Counted from the first letter of the stretch, positions 7,893-16,606 are shown. The stretch is DNA of 64,000 nt from Pseudomonas sp. TNT3 (GCF_010095445.2 NZ_WFGV02000003.1:62001-126000); one strand, 5' to 3'. Made by a program: numbers and translations. The notes: generated from the sequence alone by a model not told the origin.

Positions 7893-9112
7893 TGAGCGAC
7901 ATTATCCGCCGCGACCCCCGCGCCGAATGGATTGCCCGCAACCGCCTGCACCCGCTGCATGCGGCCATGCAACCGGCGCAACACAGCTGGATGGGGCCCA
8001 ATGGGGTCATTCGCAAGAATCCCCATGGCATGGGCTTCATTGGTCCCAATGGCATCAAACGTATTGACCGCAGCGGCGCACAGCAGGGCGTAGCGACCAA
8101 ACGCTCGGCCACAGTTGAAGTGCAATTACCACTGCATCAAGTACCGCAGCCAGCGTTTTATATCAGTGTGGTGCCGGACATGGTGGGTGGTCGCTTGAGC
8201 AGCCACGATCGCGACTTGCTGGGTCTGGCGCATCAACTGGCCGGTCAGGACGGCGCGGTGTTGGCCGTGATCTTTGGCGAGCACAAGGAAGCGGCCTTCG
8301 CTAGTGCCGGCGTGGATCGATTGCTGGTGCTCGACGGCGAGGAATTCAGCGGTTATGCACCGGAACAACGGGTCCAGGGCTTACGAGCTGTGGATAACCA
8401 GTTCAGTCCGCGTCACTGGCTGCTGCCCGACAGCCGCAGCGGCGGCGGCGAACTGGGTCGGCGCTTTGCCGCAGCCCTTGGCGAGCGTCCGGCCACGCGT
8501 GTCTGGCAGGTCAAGGATCAGGAATGTATCGGCCGTGCCGGTGCTGGTTTGCAAGACCTGGCGCGGCCGGTTGCGCGCTTGATTCTGGCCGCCGTCGAGT
8601 GTGCCGAACCGGTGAGTGAAACCCGTCACGAAGCCTTGCCCGTGGAGTTATCCACAACCGTGGCGCGCAGTCTTTCCCGTATCGAAGATTTGGGCGCGGT
8701 GGCGGTAGACCCGGCGGCGATTCCCATGGCGGAAGCCGAATTCATTTTCTCCGGCGGTAATGGCGTCAAGGATTGGGAGCTTTTCCACAGGACCGCCCAA
8801 GCCCTCGGCGCCACCGAAGGCGCGTCCCGGGTGGCGGTGGACGATGGCTTCATGGCGCGTGATCGGCAGGTGGGTGCTTCGGGGACCTGGGTCACTGCGC
8901 GGGTCTATGTGGCCGTGGGGATTTCCGGCGCGATCCAGCACCTTCAAGGTATTGGTGCCTGCGACAAAGTGGTGGCGATCAACCTCGACCCGGGTTGCGA
9001 CATGATCAAACGGGCCGACCTGTCGGTAATCGGTGAAAGCGCCGAGATTCTTCAAGCCTTGATCGATGCGATAGCGGCCTACCGCAACGACGCCAAGCGC
9101 GATGCGGCTTAA
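7892..9112 (+). CDS. etfA: Electron transfer flavoprotein alpha subunit of the betaine/dimethylglycine pathway
   Basis: A 406-residue protein, longer than housekeeping EtfA (about 310) because of an extra N-terminal segment of about 85 residues (MSDIIRRDPRAEW to SATVEVQ) with His and Trp residues. The C-terminal FAD domain shows the family motif GASGTWVTARVYVAVGISGA followed by IQHLQGIGACDKVVAIN. Start and dgcB stop overlap (TGATG). EtfA and EtfB together likely accept electrons from DgcA and hand them to DgcB. A perfect DnaA-box-like TGTGGATAA occurs by chance or design within the gene. Confidence 0.9.
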   Translation: MSDIIRRDPRAEWIARNRLHPLHAAMQPAQHSWMGPNGVIRKNPHGMGFIGPNGIKRIDRSGAQQGVATKRSATVEVQLPLHQVPQPAFYISVVPDMVGGRLSSHDRDLLGLAHQLAGQDGAVLAVIFGEHKEAAFASAGVDRLLVLDGEEFSGYAPEQRVQGLRAVDNQFSPRHWLLPDSRSGGGELGRRFAAALGERPATRVWQVKDQECIGRAGAGLQDLARPVARLILAAVECAEPVSETRHEALPVELSTTVARSLSRIEDLGAVAVDPAAIPMAEAEFIFSGGNGVKDWELFHRTAQALGATEGASRVAVDDGFMARDRQVGASGTWVTARVYVAVGISGAIQHLQGIGACDKVVAINLDPGCDMIKRADLSVIGESAEILQALIDAIAAYRNDAKRDAA

Positions 9113-9127
9113 GGGAAGGAAAAGGTT

Positions 9128-9898
9128 ATGAGCACGAAAATCATCAGCCTGGTGTCCATCGGCGCCCACCCGACCTCCGGCCGGCCACGTCGCGCCGAAC
9201 AGGATGCGCGAGCGGTGGAGCTGGGTCTGCAACTGGCTGGGGATCACCTGCAAGTGCTGCATGCCGGTGACGTCGCCGAGCCTGCGCTGCGTGCGTATCT
9301 GGGCATGGGGCTGGACCAGTTGCATGTCCTGGAACAGCCGTTGGGTGCCGACGCGTTGCCGGCGTTAACTGCCTATTTGCGGGAGGCTGGCGCGCAAGTC
9401 GTTCTGACCGGCAGCCAGGCGGAAACCGGCGAAGGCTCCGGCATGTTGCCGTTCCTGCTGGCCGAGAATCTGGGCTGGCCGCTGGTGGTGGGGCTGGCTC
9501 AGGTGGAATCCATCGACGGGGGTTCGGCACTTGTTCTGCAGGCGCTGCCCCGTGGTCAGCGTCGTCGCTTGAAAGTGCGTTTGCCGTTTCTGGCGACTGT
9601 GGATAACGCTGCGCCCAAACCTCGGCAAAGTGCTTACGGGCCAGCGCGCCGGGGTGTTCTGCAGGCCGATGATGTCGAAGTGATCGACGATGAACTGCTC
9701 GCCGTCTCCACCTTGCAACCGGCAAAACCAAGGCCGAAACGATTGAAGGTGATCAAGGCCAAGAGCGGCGCCGACCGGATGAAGGCTGCAACGGCCAAGG
9801 CCAGTGGTGGCGGTGGCCAAGTGCTTAAAGGTGTGACCGCACAAGCGGGTGCCGAGGCGATCCTCAAGCTGCTGATCGAAGAAGGCGTGGTTCGCTAA
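9128..9898 (+). CDS. etfB: Electron transfer flavoprotein beta subunit
   Basis: A 256-residue partner of EtfA, starting 15 bases after the etfA stop with a GGAAGGAAAAGG ribosome site. Recognisable EtfB features are the N-terminal VSIGAHPTSGRPRRAEQDARAVELG and the middle LTGSQAETGEGSGMLPFLLAENLGWPLVVG nucleotide-binding region, then the LQALPRGQRRRLKVRLPFLATV strand pair. Its C-terminal tail (KTAAGG-type, rich in Lys and Ala) is longer than usual. It is the last gene of the dipeptidase-to-etfB run. Confidence 0.88.
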   Translation: MSTKIISLVSIGAHPTSGRPRRAEQDARAVELGLQLAGDHLQVLHAGDVAEPALRAYLGMGLDQLHVLEQPLGADALPALTAYLREAGAQVVLTGSQAETGEGSGMLPFLLAENLGWPLVVGLAQVESIDGGSALVLQALPRGQRRRLKVRLPFLATVDNAAPKPRQSAYGPARRGVLQADDVEVIDDELLAVSTLQPAKPRPKRLKVIKAKSGADRMKAATAKASGGGGQVLKGVTAQAGAEAILKLLIEEGVVR

Positions 9899-9945
9899 CC
9901 CTCCACCGACATTAAAGCTGGCGAGGACTGCGTCCTCGAACGCCG

Positions 9946-9974
9946 CCTCGCGGGCTCGGCAGCTGCTACAGGAT
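9946..9974. repeat. Half of a family D palindromic repeat
   Basis: Only the right arm (CCTCGCGGGCTCGGCAGCTG, then CTACAGG) is intact. The left arm is reduced to GAGGACTGCGTCCTCG. It is a decayed copy downstream of etfB. Confidence 0.6.
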
Positions 9975-10051
9975 CGGGTTTCCAGTTGGGGTTTACCTAC
10001 GCCCTATAAATCGCTTCTGTGGATAACGCTGCCTCACTTCCCCAAACTTAC

Positions 10052-10155
10052 CCCCGATCTCTGTTGGCGCTTCTGTGGATAAGATGTTCGCTGTCTGCTG
10101 GAGGCTATATAAACAAGGGGTTACAGGCTTTTGATTAAAAAACAACCAATCAGCC
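10052..10155 (+). repeat. Long direct repeat, copy 1, with DnaA-box-like core
   Basis: Shares with copy 2 (10231-10335) the block TCTGTTGGCGCTTCTGTGGA, then TAAG-TGTT-GC-GTC, an AGGC segment and a closing TGAT-AAAAAA/T-AA-CAATC block. The repeat spacing is about 180 bases. It does not match the palindromic REP families. Confidence 0.7.
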
Positions 10156-10230
10156 TGTTTAGGTGTGAAATCTCGTTGAAAGCCTGATGTATCAAGGGTT
10201 ATGGCGGTTTTCCACAGTGCCCGCATAGTT

Positions 10231-10335
10231 GCCCCCAAAGTCTGTTGGCGCTTCTGTGGATAAGGTGTTTGCGGTCGTCTACAGGCCACGTCATGTGTGG
10301 CTTTCAGGATTGTGATCAAAAAATAATCAATCGTC
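10231..10335 (+). repeat. Long direct repeat, copy 2, with DnaA-box-like core
   Basis: Second copy of the element at 10052-10155. The opening 20-base block is identical (TCTGTTGGCGCTTCTGTGGA) and the end is GTGATCAAAAAATAATCAAT. Related but more diverged elements occur between gcvR and rarD. Confidence 0.7.
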
Positions 10336-10562
10336 GTTCAAAACCGTGAATGTTAATAAGTCACGGATTTTCTTCGGATTGTGTGGAGAAAGTTTCAGGC
10401 AGATGCACACTTGTCCCCATTAGCTGTGGGTGGAGGTGTGGATAACTTGTTCGTGGAAGGCTGCGAGGTGCGGTGCGTATAGGCCTGAACGGAATAGATC
10501 ATATTTCGTACAGTTCTACAGAGTGGTAGGTTGCCGGGAAGTGAGGTGTGGGCAGGTAAGCC

Positions 10563-10642
10563 GCCATCGCGAGCAGGCTCACTCCTACAGGTGATCTTTG
10601 GCATACCGAAGATCAAACGTAGGAGTGAGCCTGCTCGCGATG
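10563..10642. repeat. REPIN, family A
   Basis: GCCATCGCGAGCAGGCTCAC and GTGAGCCTGCTCGCGATGC face each other. It lies immediately downstream of the gbcA stop codon (gbcA is on the minus strand). Confidence 0.9.
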
Positions 10643-10651
10643 CTTTTGCCG

Positions 10652-11947
10652 TTAACCTTGAACCGGTACTCCCTTGAGGTAAGGCGCAGGCTCTGCCCCC
10701 AGATTGCTCAGCAACCGTTCGCTATACCAATCCACGAAGTTCACCACGCCAAACTCGTAGGTCTTCGAATAAGGCCCGGGCTGATAGGCCGTGGAGTTGA
10801 TCCCGCGCTGGTTTTCTTCGGCCAGACGGCGGTCCTGGTCGTTGGTTGCATCCCAGACCTGACGCATGCGGTCGACGTCGTAATCCACACCTTCAACAGC
10901 GTCCTTGTGCACGACCCACTTGGTCGTGACCATGGTTTCCTGAGCGCTGATCGGCCACACCGTGAAGACAATGATGTGGTCGCCCATGCAGTGGTTCCAC
11001 GAGTGCGGCAAATGCAGGATGCGCATTGAGCCCAGGTCCGGGTTCTTGATGCGGCCCATGAGTTTGGCGCAGCCCTGTTTGCCGTCCAGGGTCATCGACA
11101 CGGTGCCTTTAAGCAGCGGCATGCGCACGATGCGGTTACGCAGGCCGAAGCTGGCGTGGGCGTAAGGAATCTTCTCGGCTTCCCAGGCAGCGGAAGAGGC
11201 AGCGACGTGGTCCTTGAACGCCTGATCGGCGCGTGGATCGGTGACGTCGTCCCATTCCAGCAGGGTCTTGAGCAGTTCCGGGTGCGACGCGTTGCAGTGG
11301 TAGCACTCGCGGTTGTTTTCCAGCACCAGTTTCCAGTTGGCTTTCTCCATCAAGGTGGTGGTGATTGCCACCTTGGTGTTTTCCATGTCGTACGGTTCCA
11401 TGTAATGGCTCAGCGTCGACAGGAAGTCATCAATGGCTGGCGGGTTCTCCGACAGGCTGATGAAGATGTAGCCGCCGGCCGTTTTCACGTTCACCGGTTT
11501 GAGGCCGTATTGCTTCATGTCGAAGTCGGCGCCCATTTCGGTGCCGGCGAACAACAGACGACCGTCCAGCTCGTAGGTCCACTGGTGGTAGTGGCAGACC
11601 AGCTTGGCGACCTTGCCTTTTTCACTGGTGCACAGGCGCGAACCGCGGTGGCGACAGACGTTATGGAACGCATGCACCACGCCTTCAGCGCCGCGAATCA
11701 CGATGATCGGGTTTTTGCCGACCTGCAGGGTCAGGTAATTGCCCTTGGTCGGGATCTCGCAAGTCATGCCGGCGATCAACCACTCTTTCTGGAAGATCTC
11801 CTGCATGTCGATATCAAACAGCCGCTCGTCAGAGTAAAACGGCTGCGGCAGCGAGTAAGTGCGTTCGCGCTCCTGGAGCATTTGCGCGGTGGCCTTGCGT
11901 GCGGGTTCCAGCGGATCGCCCAGGCTGATTTTTGCGGTGACGTCCAT
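10652..11947 (-). CDS. gbcA: Glycine betaine demethylase, Rieske oxygenase subunit
   Basis: A 431-residue protein. The start at MDVTAKISLGD is favoured by a GAGGATC ribosome site about 8 bases upstream; the frame is open far further upstream without similarity. The Rieske [2Fe-2S] site is CRHRGSRL ... CHYHQWTYELDG. The mononuclear iron site fits ENNRECYHCNASHP with a downstream Asp (VWDATNDQDRR). With GbcB it oxidatively removes one methyl of glycine betaine, giving dimethylglycine and formaldehyde, the first demethylation step of this cluster. It is divergent from gbcB, with a 283-base shared control region. Confidence 0.93.
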   Translation of the reverse strand: MDVTAKISLGDPLEPARKATAQMLQERERTYSLPQPFYSDERLFDIDMQEIFQKEWLIAGMTCEIPTKGNYLTLQVGKNPIIVIRGAEGVVHAFHNVCRHRGSRLCTSEKGKVAKLVCHYHQWTYELDGRLLFAGTEMGADFDMKQYGLKPVNVKTAGGYIFISLSENPPAIDDFLSTLSHYMEPYDMENTKVAITTTLMEKANWKLVLENNRECYHCNASHPELLKTLLEWDDVTDPRADQAFKDHVAASSAAWEAEKIPYAHASFGLRNRIVRMPLLKGTVSMTLDGKQGCAKLMGRIKNPDLGSMRILHLPHSWNHCMGDHIIVFTVWPISAQETMVTTKWVVHKDAVEGVDYDVDRMRQVWDATNDQDRRLAEENQRGINSTAYQPGPYSKTYEFGVVNFVDWYSERLLSNLGAEPAPYLKGVPVQG

Positions 11948-12129
11948 CGATTTGATCCTCATGGCCTTTCTGTGAGGCCGGCGAAAGTGGCTAATCAGGT
12001 TTGCTACGCAAGGTGTAAAGAAACTGTAGTGGTGTGAAGCGAGTGTGGGGCCGGCGCTACCCGGAACCTTATCCATGGGCGACATGGCCCAATCTGTTCC
12101 CGACGCGCAACCCCCGGTAGTTGGGGGCT

Positions 12130-12156
12130 GGTCGCGATAAGTATGTGAATGTCGCA
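12130..12156. promoter_or_regulatory. Direct repeat in the gbcA-gbcB divergent promoter region
   Basis: GGTCGCGATAA (from 12130) and TGTCGCAGATA (from 12150) are spaced exactly 20 bases, two helical turns, on the same strand. An inverted relative (GGCGACATGG) lies at about 12074. AraC-family activators bind such direct repeats, and GbdR (AraC family) is the known activator of these genes in P. aeruginosa. The link to GbdR is inference; the regulator gene is not in the window. Confidence 0.4.
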
Positions 12157-12230
12157 GATAGGTAAATGGGTGGTTCGCGCTATACGCAGAATCGCCAACA
12201 TAAGGCCGAGCATCGGCGGTGGAGAACAGC

Positions 12231-13331
12231 ATGTCCAACAGCTTCCTGAATCCGGTAACGACCCAGACCTGGGCCAATGGTCGACACATCGTCCGTTGCG
12301 TCAAAGTCATCCAGGAAACCTGGGACGTGCGCACCTTCTGTTTCATGGCCGACCAGCCGATTCTGTTCTTCTTCAAGCCGGGGCAGTTCGTCACCCTGGA
12401 GTTGGAAATCGAAGGCGTGCCGATCATGCGCTCCTACACCATTTCCAGTTCGCCGTCGGTGCCGTACAGCTTTTCGGTAACGATCAAGCGAGTGCCGGGG
12501 GGCAAGGTGTCCAACTGGTTGCACGACACCCTGCATGAAGGTCAGGAACTGGCGGTGCACGGACCGGTCGGGCTGTTCAACGCCATGGACTTCACCGCGC
12601 CGAAAGTGCTCTACCTCAGCGGCGGCGTCGGCATCACGCCCGTCATGTCCATGGCGCGCTGGTTCTACGATACCAACGGCAACGTCGACATGGTGTTTAT
12701 CCACAGCGCTCGTTCGCCCAAAGACATCATTTATCACCGCGAGCTGGAACACATGGCTTCGCGAATCGATAACTTCAGCCTGCACCTGATCTGCGAGAAG
12801 CATGGTCTGGGCGAGCCGTGGGCCGGTTATCGCGGTTACCTGAACCACAAGATGCTCGAACTGATGGCGCCGGACTTCATGGAGCGCGAAGTGTTCTGCT
12901 GCGGGCCGACGCCGTACATGAATGCGGTCAAGCGCATGCTCGAAACGGTTGGTTTCGACATGTCGCGTTATCACGAGGAATCCTTCGGCGCGACGCCACC
13001 GGAAGCTCGGGCCGATGCGGTGGAGCAAGCCGAGATAGCGGCGGATGCGCCTGAAGTCGATCTGGCGGATCTGCACCAGGTGGAGTTCATTGCTTCCGGG
13101 AAAAGCATTCGTGTGGCGCCCGGGGAAACCGTGCATGCGGCAGCCGCCAAGCTCGGCCTGCTGATTCCGAAAGCCTGCGGGATGGGGATCTGTGGGACAT
13201 GCAAGGTGTTGAAACTGGGCGGCGAGGTGGAGATGGAGCACAACGGCGGCATCACCGAGGAAGACGAGGCCGAGGGTTATATCCTGTCGTGCTGCAGCGT
13301 GCCGAAAGGGGATGTGCGGATCGAGTTCTGA
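12231..13331 (+). CDS. gbcB: Glycine betaine demethylase, reductase subunit
   Basis: A 366-residue electron-transfer protein. I choose ATG MSNSFLNPVT (GGTGGAG site 8 bases upstream) over the in-frame GTG 12 bases earlier. The N-terminal two thirds are a ferredoxin-NADP reductase module with FAD motif RSYTISSSPS, NAD motif LYLSGGVGITPVMSMARWF and VFCCGPTPYMNAVK. The C-terminal third is a plant-type [2Fe-2S] ferredoxin (CGMGICGTC ... SCC). It supplies electrons from NAD(P)H to the Rieske centre of GbcA. The domain order FAD-NAD-2Fe2S is that of class I reductases with a C-terminal ferredoxin. Confidence 0.93.
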   Translation: MSNSFLNPVTTQTWANGRHIVRCVKVIQETWDVRTFCFMADQPILFFFKPGQFVTLELEIEGVPIMRSYTISSSPSVPYSFSVTIKRVPGGKVSNWLHDTLHEGQELAVHGPVGLFNAMDFTAPKVLYLSGGVGITPVMSMARWFYDTNGNVDMVFIHSARSPKDIIYHRELEHMASRIDNFSLHLICEKHGLGEPWAGYRGYLNHKMLELMAPDFMEREVFCCGPTPYMNAVKRMLETVGFDMSRYHEESFGATPPEARADAVEQAEIAADAPEVDLADLHQVEFIASGKSIRVAPGETVHAAAAKLGLLIPKACGMGICGTCKVLKLGGEVEMEHNGGITEEDEAEGYILSCCSVPKGDVRIEF

Positions 13332-13348
13332 CACCCGCCGAATCTCCC

Positions 13349-13473
13349 CTGTAGGAGCTGTGTAGGAGCTGTGTAGGAGCTGTCGAGTGAAACGAGGCTG
13401 CGATCTTTTGACTTTGCCTTTTAAAAGCAAGATCAAAAGATCGCAGCCTCGTTTCACTCGACAGCTCCTACAG
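13349..13473. repeat. Palindromic repeat, family B, with an 11-base triplication
   Basis: The arms GAGTGAAACGAGGCTGCGAT and its complement enclose a short AT-rich loop, with TCTTTTGA and TCAAAAGA flanking. The outer left end carries TGTAGGAGCTG three times in tandem (13350-13382), against one copy on the right. It separates gbcB from the convergent SDR gene and could act as a terminator-like hairpin for both. Confidence 0.85.
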
Positions 13474-13495
13474 TCCTATAGGGAGTTTGGGTGTT

Positions 13496-14320
13496 TCAGT
13501 CTATGAACAGGTCTGTCATCAGCTTGTCGGTGGAGTCCGGTTCAAACCGATAACCTTCAAAATCCTTCACTCCGTTTTCTCTCAGAATCTCTTCATCAAT
13601 CAGCAGCCGTCCAGTCATGCTGCGATTAACGCTGCTCAAAATCACATGCGCCGCATCCGCCATGATCGCCGGCGTTCGTGCGTGTTTGAAGGACTCGCGC
13701 GAACCCAGCTGAAATTCGATGGCAGCAGTGGCAATCATGGTCTGCGGCCACAACGAGTTGACGCTGATGCCGTAGTTCTTGAATTCCTCGCTCATGCCCA
13801 GCGTCAGCATGCTCATGCCGTATTTGGTCACGGTGTAGGGGCTGTATTGCGCGAACCATTTCGTCGCCAGGTTCAACGGCGGCGACAGGTTGAGGATGTG
13901 GCCATTGGTTTTTTTCAGATAGGGCAGGGCGGCCTGGCTGCACAGGAGAACGGCGCGGGTGTTGATCTGGTGCATCAGGTCGAAGCGTTTGAGCTCGATG
14001 TGCTGAACGCCGGTCAGTTTGATCGCGCCGGCATTGTTGATCAGCGCATCGATGCCGCCGAAATGTTCGTTGGCCTGGGCCAAGGCTTCACGCACCGCCA
14101 CTTCATCGCGCACATCCACCTGCAAGGCCAGCGCCTTGCCTCCCGCCGCTTCGACTTCCTTCGCGACGCTGAAAATCGTGCCCGGCAGCTTCGGATGCGG
14201 CTCGGCGCTTTTGGCCGCAATCACAATGTTGGCCCCGTCCCGCGCGGCACGCAGCGCGATTTCACGACCAATCCCACGGCTGGCACCGGTGATGAACAGG
14301 GTTTTGCCTTTTAGTGACAT
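13496..14320 (-). CDS. Short-chain dehydrogenase/reductase (SDR), HSDL2-like
   Basis: A 274-residue NAD(P)-dependent oxidoreductase. The Rossmann motif TGASRGIGREIALRAARDGA is at residues 10-29, NNAGAI follows in the middle, and the catalytic Tyr-Lys is YSPYTVTKYGMS. The extended segment IAAKSAEPHPKLPGTIFSVAKEVE is characteristic of the hydroxysteroid-dehydrogenase-like-2 subgroup. AGGAG lies 7 bases before the ATG at MSLKGKTLF. The substrate is unknown. It is convergent with gbcB and lies in the same direction as ltaE, but it is separated from ltaE by a 253-base gap with a repeat, so it is probably its own unit. Confidence 0.85.
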   Translation of the reverse strand: MSLKGKTLFITGASRGIGREIALRAARDGANIVIAAKSAEPHPKLPGTIFSVAKEVEAAGGKALALQVDVRDEVAVREALAQANEHFGGIDALINNAGAIKLTGVQHIELKRFDLMHQINTRAVLLCSQAALPYLKKTNGHILNLSPPLNLATKWFAQYSPYTVTKYGMSMLTLGMSEEFKNYGISVNSLWPQTMIATAAIEFQLGSRESFKHARTPAIMADAAHVILSSVNRSMTGRLLIDEEILRENGVKDFEGYRFEPDSTDKLMTDLFID

Positions 14321-14410
14321 GCGTACGCTCCTGGTTATTGTTGTCTGAGCGGAGGGCTCGACAAACAATGTAGACGATGGAGCTGACGCAGGCTGGGAGT
14401 GGAGGAGCGC

Positions 14411-14549
14411 CCTTGTGGCGAGGGGATTTATCCCCGTTGGGCTGCGAAGCGGCCCCAAATACTGGGAATGCGGTCTGTCTGGCAGACCGCATTGGCTGGT
14501 TTTACGACGGCTGCGCCGCCGAACGGGGATAAATCCCCTCACCACACGG
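14411..14549. repeat. Palindromic repeat, family C
   Basis: Left arm CCTTGTGGCGAGGGGATTTA-TCCCC; right arm GGGGATAAATCCCCTCACCA. The middle carries the usual GGCTGCGAAGCGGCCCC and GGCTGCGCCGCC blocks. It fills most of the gap between the SDR gene and ltaE. Confidence 0.85.
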
Positions 14550-14573
14550 TATTTGGGTAGCTGCTCGACGGGA

Positions 14574-15614
14574 TCAGCGGGACATGACTTCGCGGATATC
14601 CGCCGCCAGTTCACGAACACGCTCTTCCTCGGTATCCCACGAGCACATGAAGCGTGCGCCGCCGTTGCCGATGAAGGTGTAGAAGCGCCAGCCCTTGGCG
14701 GTCAGGGCGGCGATGGCCGGTTCCGAGAGTTGCAGGAATACACCGTTGGCCTGCACCGGGAACATCAGTTCCACGCCCGCAATGTCGCTGACCAGTTCAG
14801 CCAGCAACTGCGCACAGTGGTTGGCGTGGCGGGCGTATTTGAGCCAGGCGTCGTTTTCCAGAATCCCGACCCAAGGCGCCGACAGGAAGCGCATTTTTGA
14901 AGCCAGCTGACCGGCCTGTTTGCAGCGGTAATCGAAGTCTTCTGCCAGTTTATGGTTGAAGAACAGGATCGCTTCACCCACCGCCATGCCGTTTTTCGTG
15001 CCGCCGAAGCACAACACGTCGACGCCGGCCTTCCAGGTCAAGTCGGCTGGCGAGCAGCCCAGAAATGCGCAGGCGTTGGAGAACCGCGCGCCGTCCATAT
15101 GCAGGTTCAGGCCGAGCTCTTTGCAGGTGACGCTGATGGCGCGGATTTCTTCGGGGGTGTAGATGCTGCCGACTTCGGTCGCCTGGGTCAGGGTCACGAC
15201 GCGCGGTTTCGGGTAGTGGATATCCTGGCGCTTGAGGGCGACTTCGCGGATCGATTCCGGGGTCAGCTTGCCGTTTTCAGTGCGTGCGACGAGCAGCTTG
15301 GAGCCGTTGGAGAAGAACTCCGGCGCGCCGCATTCGTCGGTTTCGACGTGGGCGGTTTCCGAGCAGATCACGCTGTGGTAACTCTGGCACAGCGATGACA
15401 GGGCCAGGGAGTTGGCGGCGGTGCCGTTGAAGGCGAAGAACACTTCGCAGTCGGTTTCGAACAGTTTGCGGAATTGATCGGAGGCGCGAGCTGTCCACTC
15501 ATCGTCGCCGTAAGCGCGTTGGTGGCCGTGGTTGGCCTGTTCCATGGCAGCCCAGGCTTCAGGGCAGATACCGGAATAGTTGTCGCTGGCGAATTGTTGG
15601 CTCTTGTCGGTCAT
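14574..15614 (-). CDS. ltaE: Low-specificity L-threonine aldolase
   Basis: A 346-residue PLP enzyme of the beta-eliminating lyase fold. Landmarks are DNYSGICPEAW at the N-terminus, FAFNGTAANSLALS, HMDGARFSNACAFLG (Asp pairing the pyridine nitrogen) and the PLP lysine in CFGGTKNGMAVGEA. It cleaves threonine (or related 3-hydroxy amino acids) to glycine and an aldehyde, or runs in reverse. In P. aeruginosa the gene also lies between gbcAB and glyA, so its position suggests a link to the glycine pool produced by betaine breakdown. No ribosome-site anomalies were seen. Confidence 0.9.
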   Translation of the reverse strand: MTDKSQQFASDNYSGICPEAWAAMEQANHGHQRAYGDDEWTARASDQFRKLFETDCEVFFAFNGTAANSLALSSLCQSYHSVICSETAHVETDECGAPEFFSNGSKLLVARTENGKLTPESIREVALKRQDIHYPKPRVVTLTQATEVGSIYTPEEIRAISVTCKELGLNLHMDGARFSNACAFLGCSPADLTWKAGVDVLCFGGTKNGMAVGEAILFFNHKLAEDFDYRCKQAGQLASKMRFLSAPWVGILENDAWLKYARHANHCAQLLAELVSDIAGVELMFPVQANGVFLQLSEPAIAALTAKGWRFYTFIGNGGARFMCSWDTEEERVRELAADIREVMSR

Positions 15615-15745
15615 GGCCGGCTTCCGTGTGCGAGGCTCTTATGGTGAAGGGCTTCGTGGTCAATGATGGTGCGCACTTTACCGAAGATCGTCCGGGGAGC
15701 ACACGCGATGTATCTGTCAGAAAAATACAATGACGATGGGCAATT

Positions 15746-16462
15746 ATGCACATGACTCAACGGGACGGGGCACTCGATCTGCTCAAGTGGCTGGCGCTGT
15801 TGAGCATGGTGCTCGATCACCTGCGATATGTCGGTTACTCCGTTGATCTGCTGTATGTGCCGGGGCGGTTGGCGTTCCCGTGGTTTTGTCTGGCGATGGC
15901 GGCGAACCTGGCTCGAGCGCGTGCGATGACGCAGGACGGCCAATGGCGATACCTCGGTTGGCTGCTGCTGTTCAGCGCCATCAGTGAAATACCCTACCGC
16001 ATGTTCATGCCGGATCCCGACACCTTGAACGTGATGCCAACGTTGGTGTTGGGGTTGTTGGTGGCGCGGGGCTGGCAGCACAACACGCTGCAGACGCGGC
16101 TGCTGGCGGTGGGTGCCGTGGTGCTGGCGGCCCTTGTTCCGGATCGACTGATGTTCGGTTTCTTCGGCGTGCTGCTGCCGCTGGCGATGTTGCTGGTGAT
16201 CAGGCGGCCCTGGTATTTCAGCCTGTTGCCGGGGGTTGTATGCCTCGCTGCCAATCAATGGGAGGTGCTGTATCACTCTGCCCGGTTCGGTAACAGTGCG
16301 GCCATCCTTGGCATCGCCGTGTGTCTGGTCGCGCCATTGATCGGACTGTTCTTGTTGCAACATGCCAGGCATCTCCAACCACCGCCAATGCGCCGCTGGG
16401 CGTATGCGCTTTATCCCGCGCATTTCCTGGCGCTTCTGGCCTTGCGCCAACTCCTCGCCTGA
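15746..16462 (+). CDS. TraX-like integral membrane protein
   Basis: A 238-residue very hydrophobic protein with about seven predicted membrane helices (DLLKWLALLSMVLDHLRYVGY; FPWFCLAMAANLAR; LGWLLLFSAISEIPY; MPTLVLGLLVARG; LAVGAVVLAALVP; FFGVLLPLAMLLVI; AAILGIAVCLVAPLIGLFLL). The GALDLLKWLALLSMVLDH start and the closing RRWAYALYPAHFLALL match the TraX family, named for F-plasmid pilin acetylation but widespread on chromosomes as putative acyltransferase-like proteins. Substrate unknown. It is divergent from ltaE, whose ATG is 131 bases away. A second in-frame ATG lies two codons downstream; both are possible starts. Confidence 0.75.
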   Translation: MHMTQRDGALDLLKWLALLSMVLDHLRYVGYSVDLLYVPGRLAFPWFCLAMAANLARARAMTQDGQWRYLGWLLLFSAISEIPYRMFMPDPDTLNVMPTLVLGLLVARGWQHNTLQTRLLAVGAVVLAALVPDRLMFGFFGVLLPLAMLLVIRRPWYFSLLPGVVCLAANQWEVLYHSARFGNSAAILGIAVCLVAPLIGLFLLQHARHLQPPPMRRWAYALYPAHFLALLALRQLLA

Positions 16463-16470
16463 CGCTTCCC

Positions 16471-16606
16471 CTGTGGCGAGGAGCTTGCTCCCGCTGGGCC
16501 GCGCAGCGGCCCCGAACCCGGCCCATGCGATTCTGCAGGCAGATTGAGTTTGTCGGTTTTGCGACTGCTGCGCAGCCGAGCGGGAGCAAGCTCCCTCGCC
16601 ACAGGG
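16471..16606. repeat. Palindromic repeat, family C variant
   Basis: CTGTGGCGAGGAGCTTGCTC at the left is mirrored by GAGCAAGCTCCCTCGCCACA at the right, with complementary CTGCGCAGCC/GGCCGCGCAGCGG blocks inside. It occupies the 5' half of the 313-base gap upstream of glyA; the rest should hold the glyA-sox promoter. Confidence 0.85.

Larger units (their letters stand above)
10018..10445. other. Cluster of four perfect DnaA-box-like nonamers
   Basis: TGTGGATAA (complement TTATCCACA, the consensus DnaA box) occurs at 10018-10026, 10074-10082, 10255-10263 and 10437-10445, all in the same orientation, with a near miss (TGTGGAGAA) at 10382. The 753-base gap between etfB and gbcA contains no gene. 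The boxes are embedded in two longer direct repeats. A DnaA-titrating or replication-control role is inference only. Confidence 0.6.
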
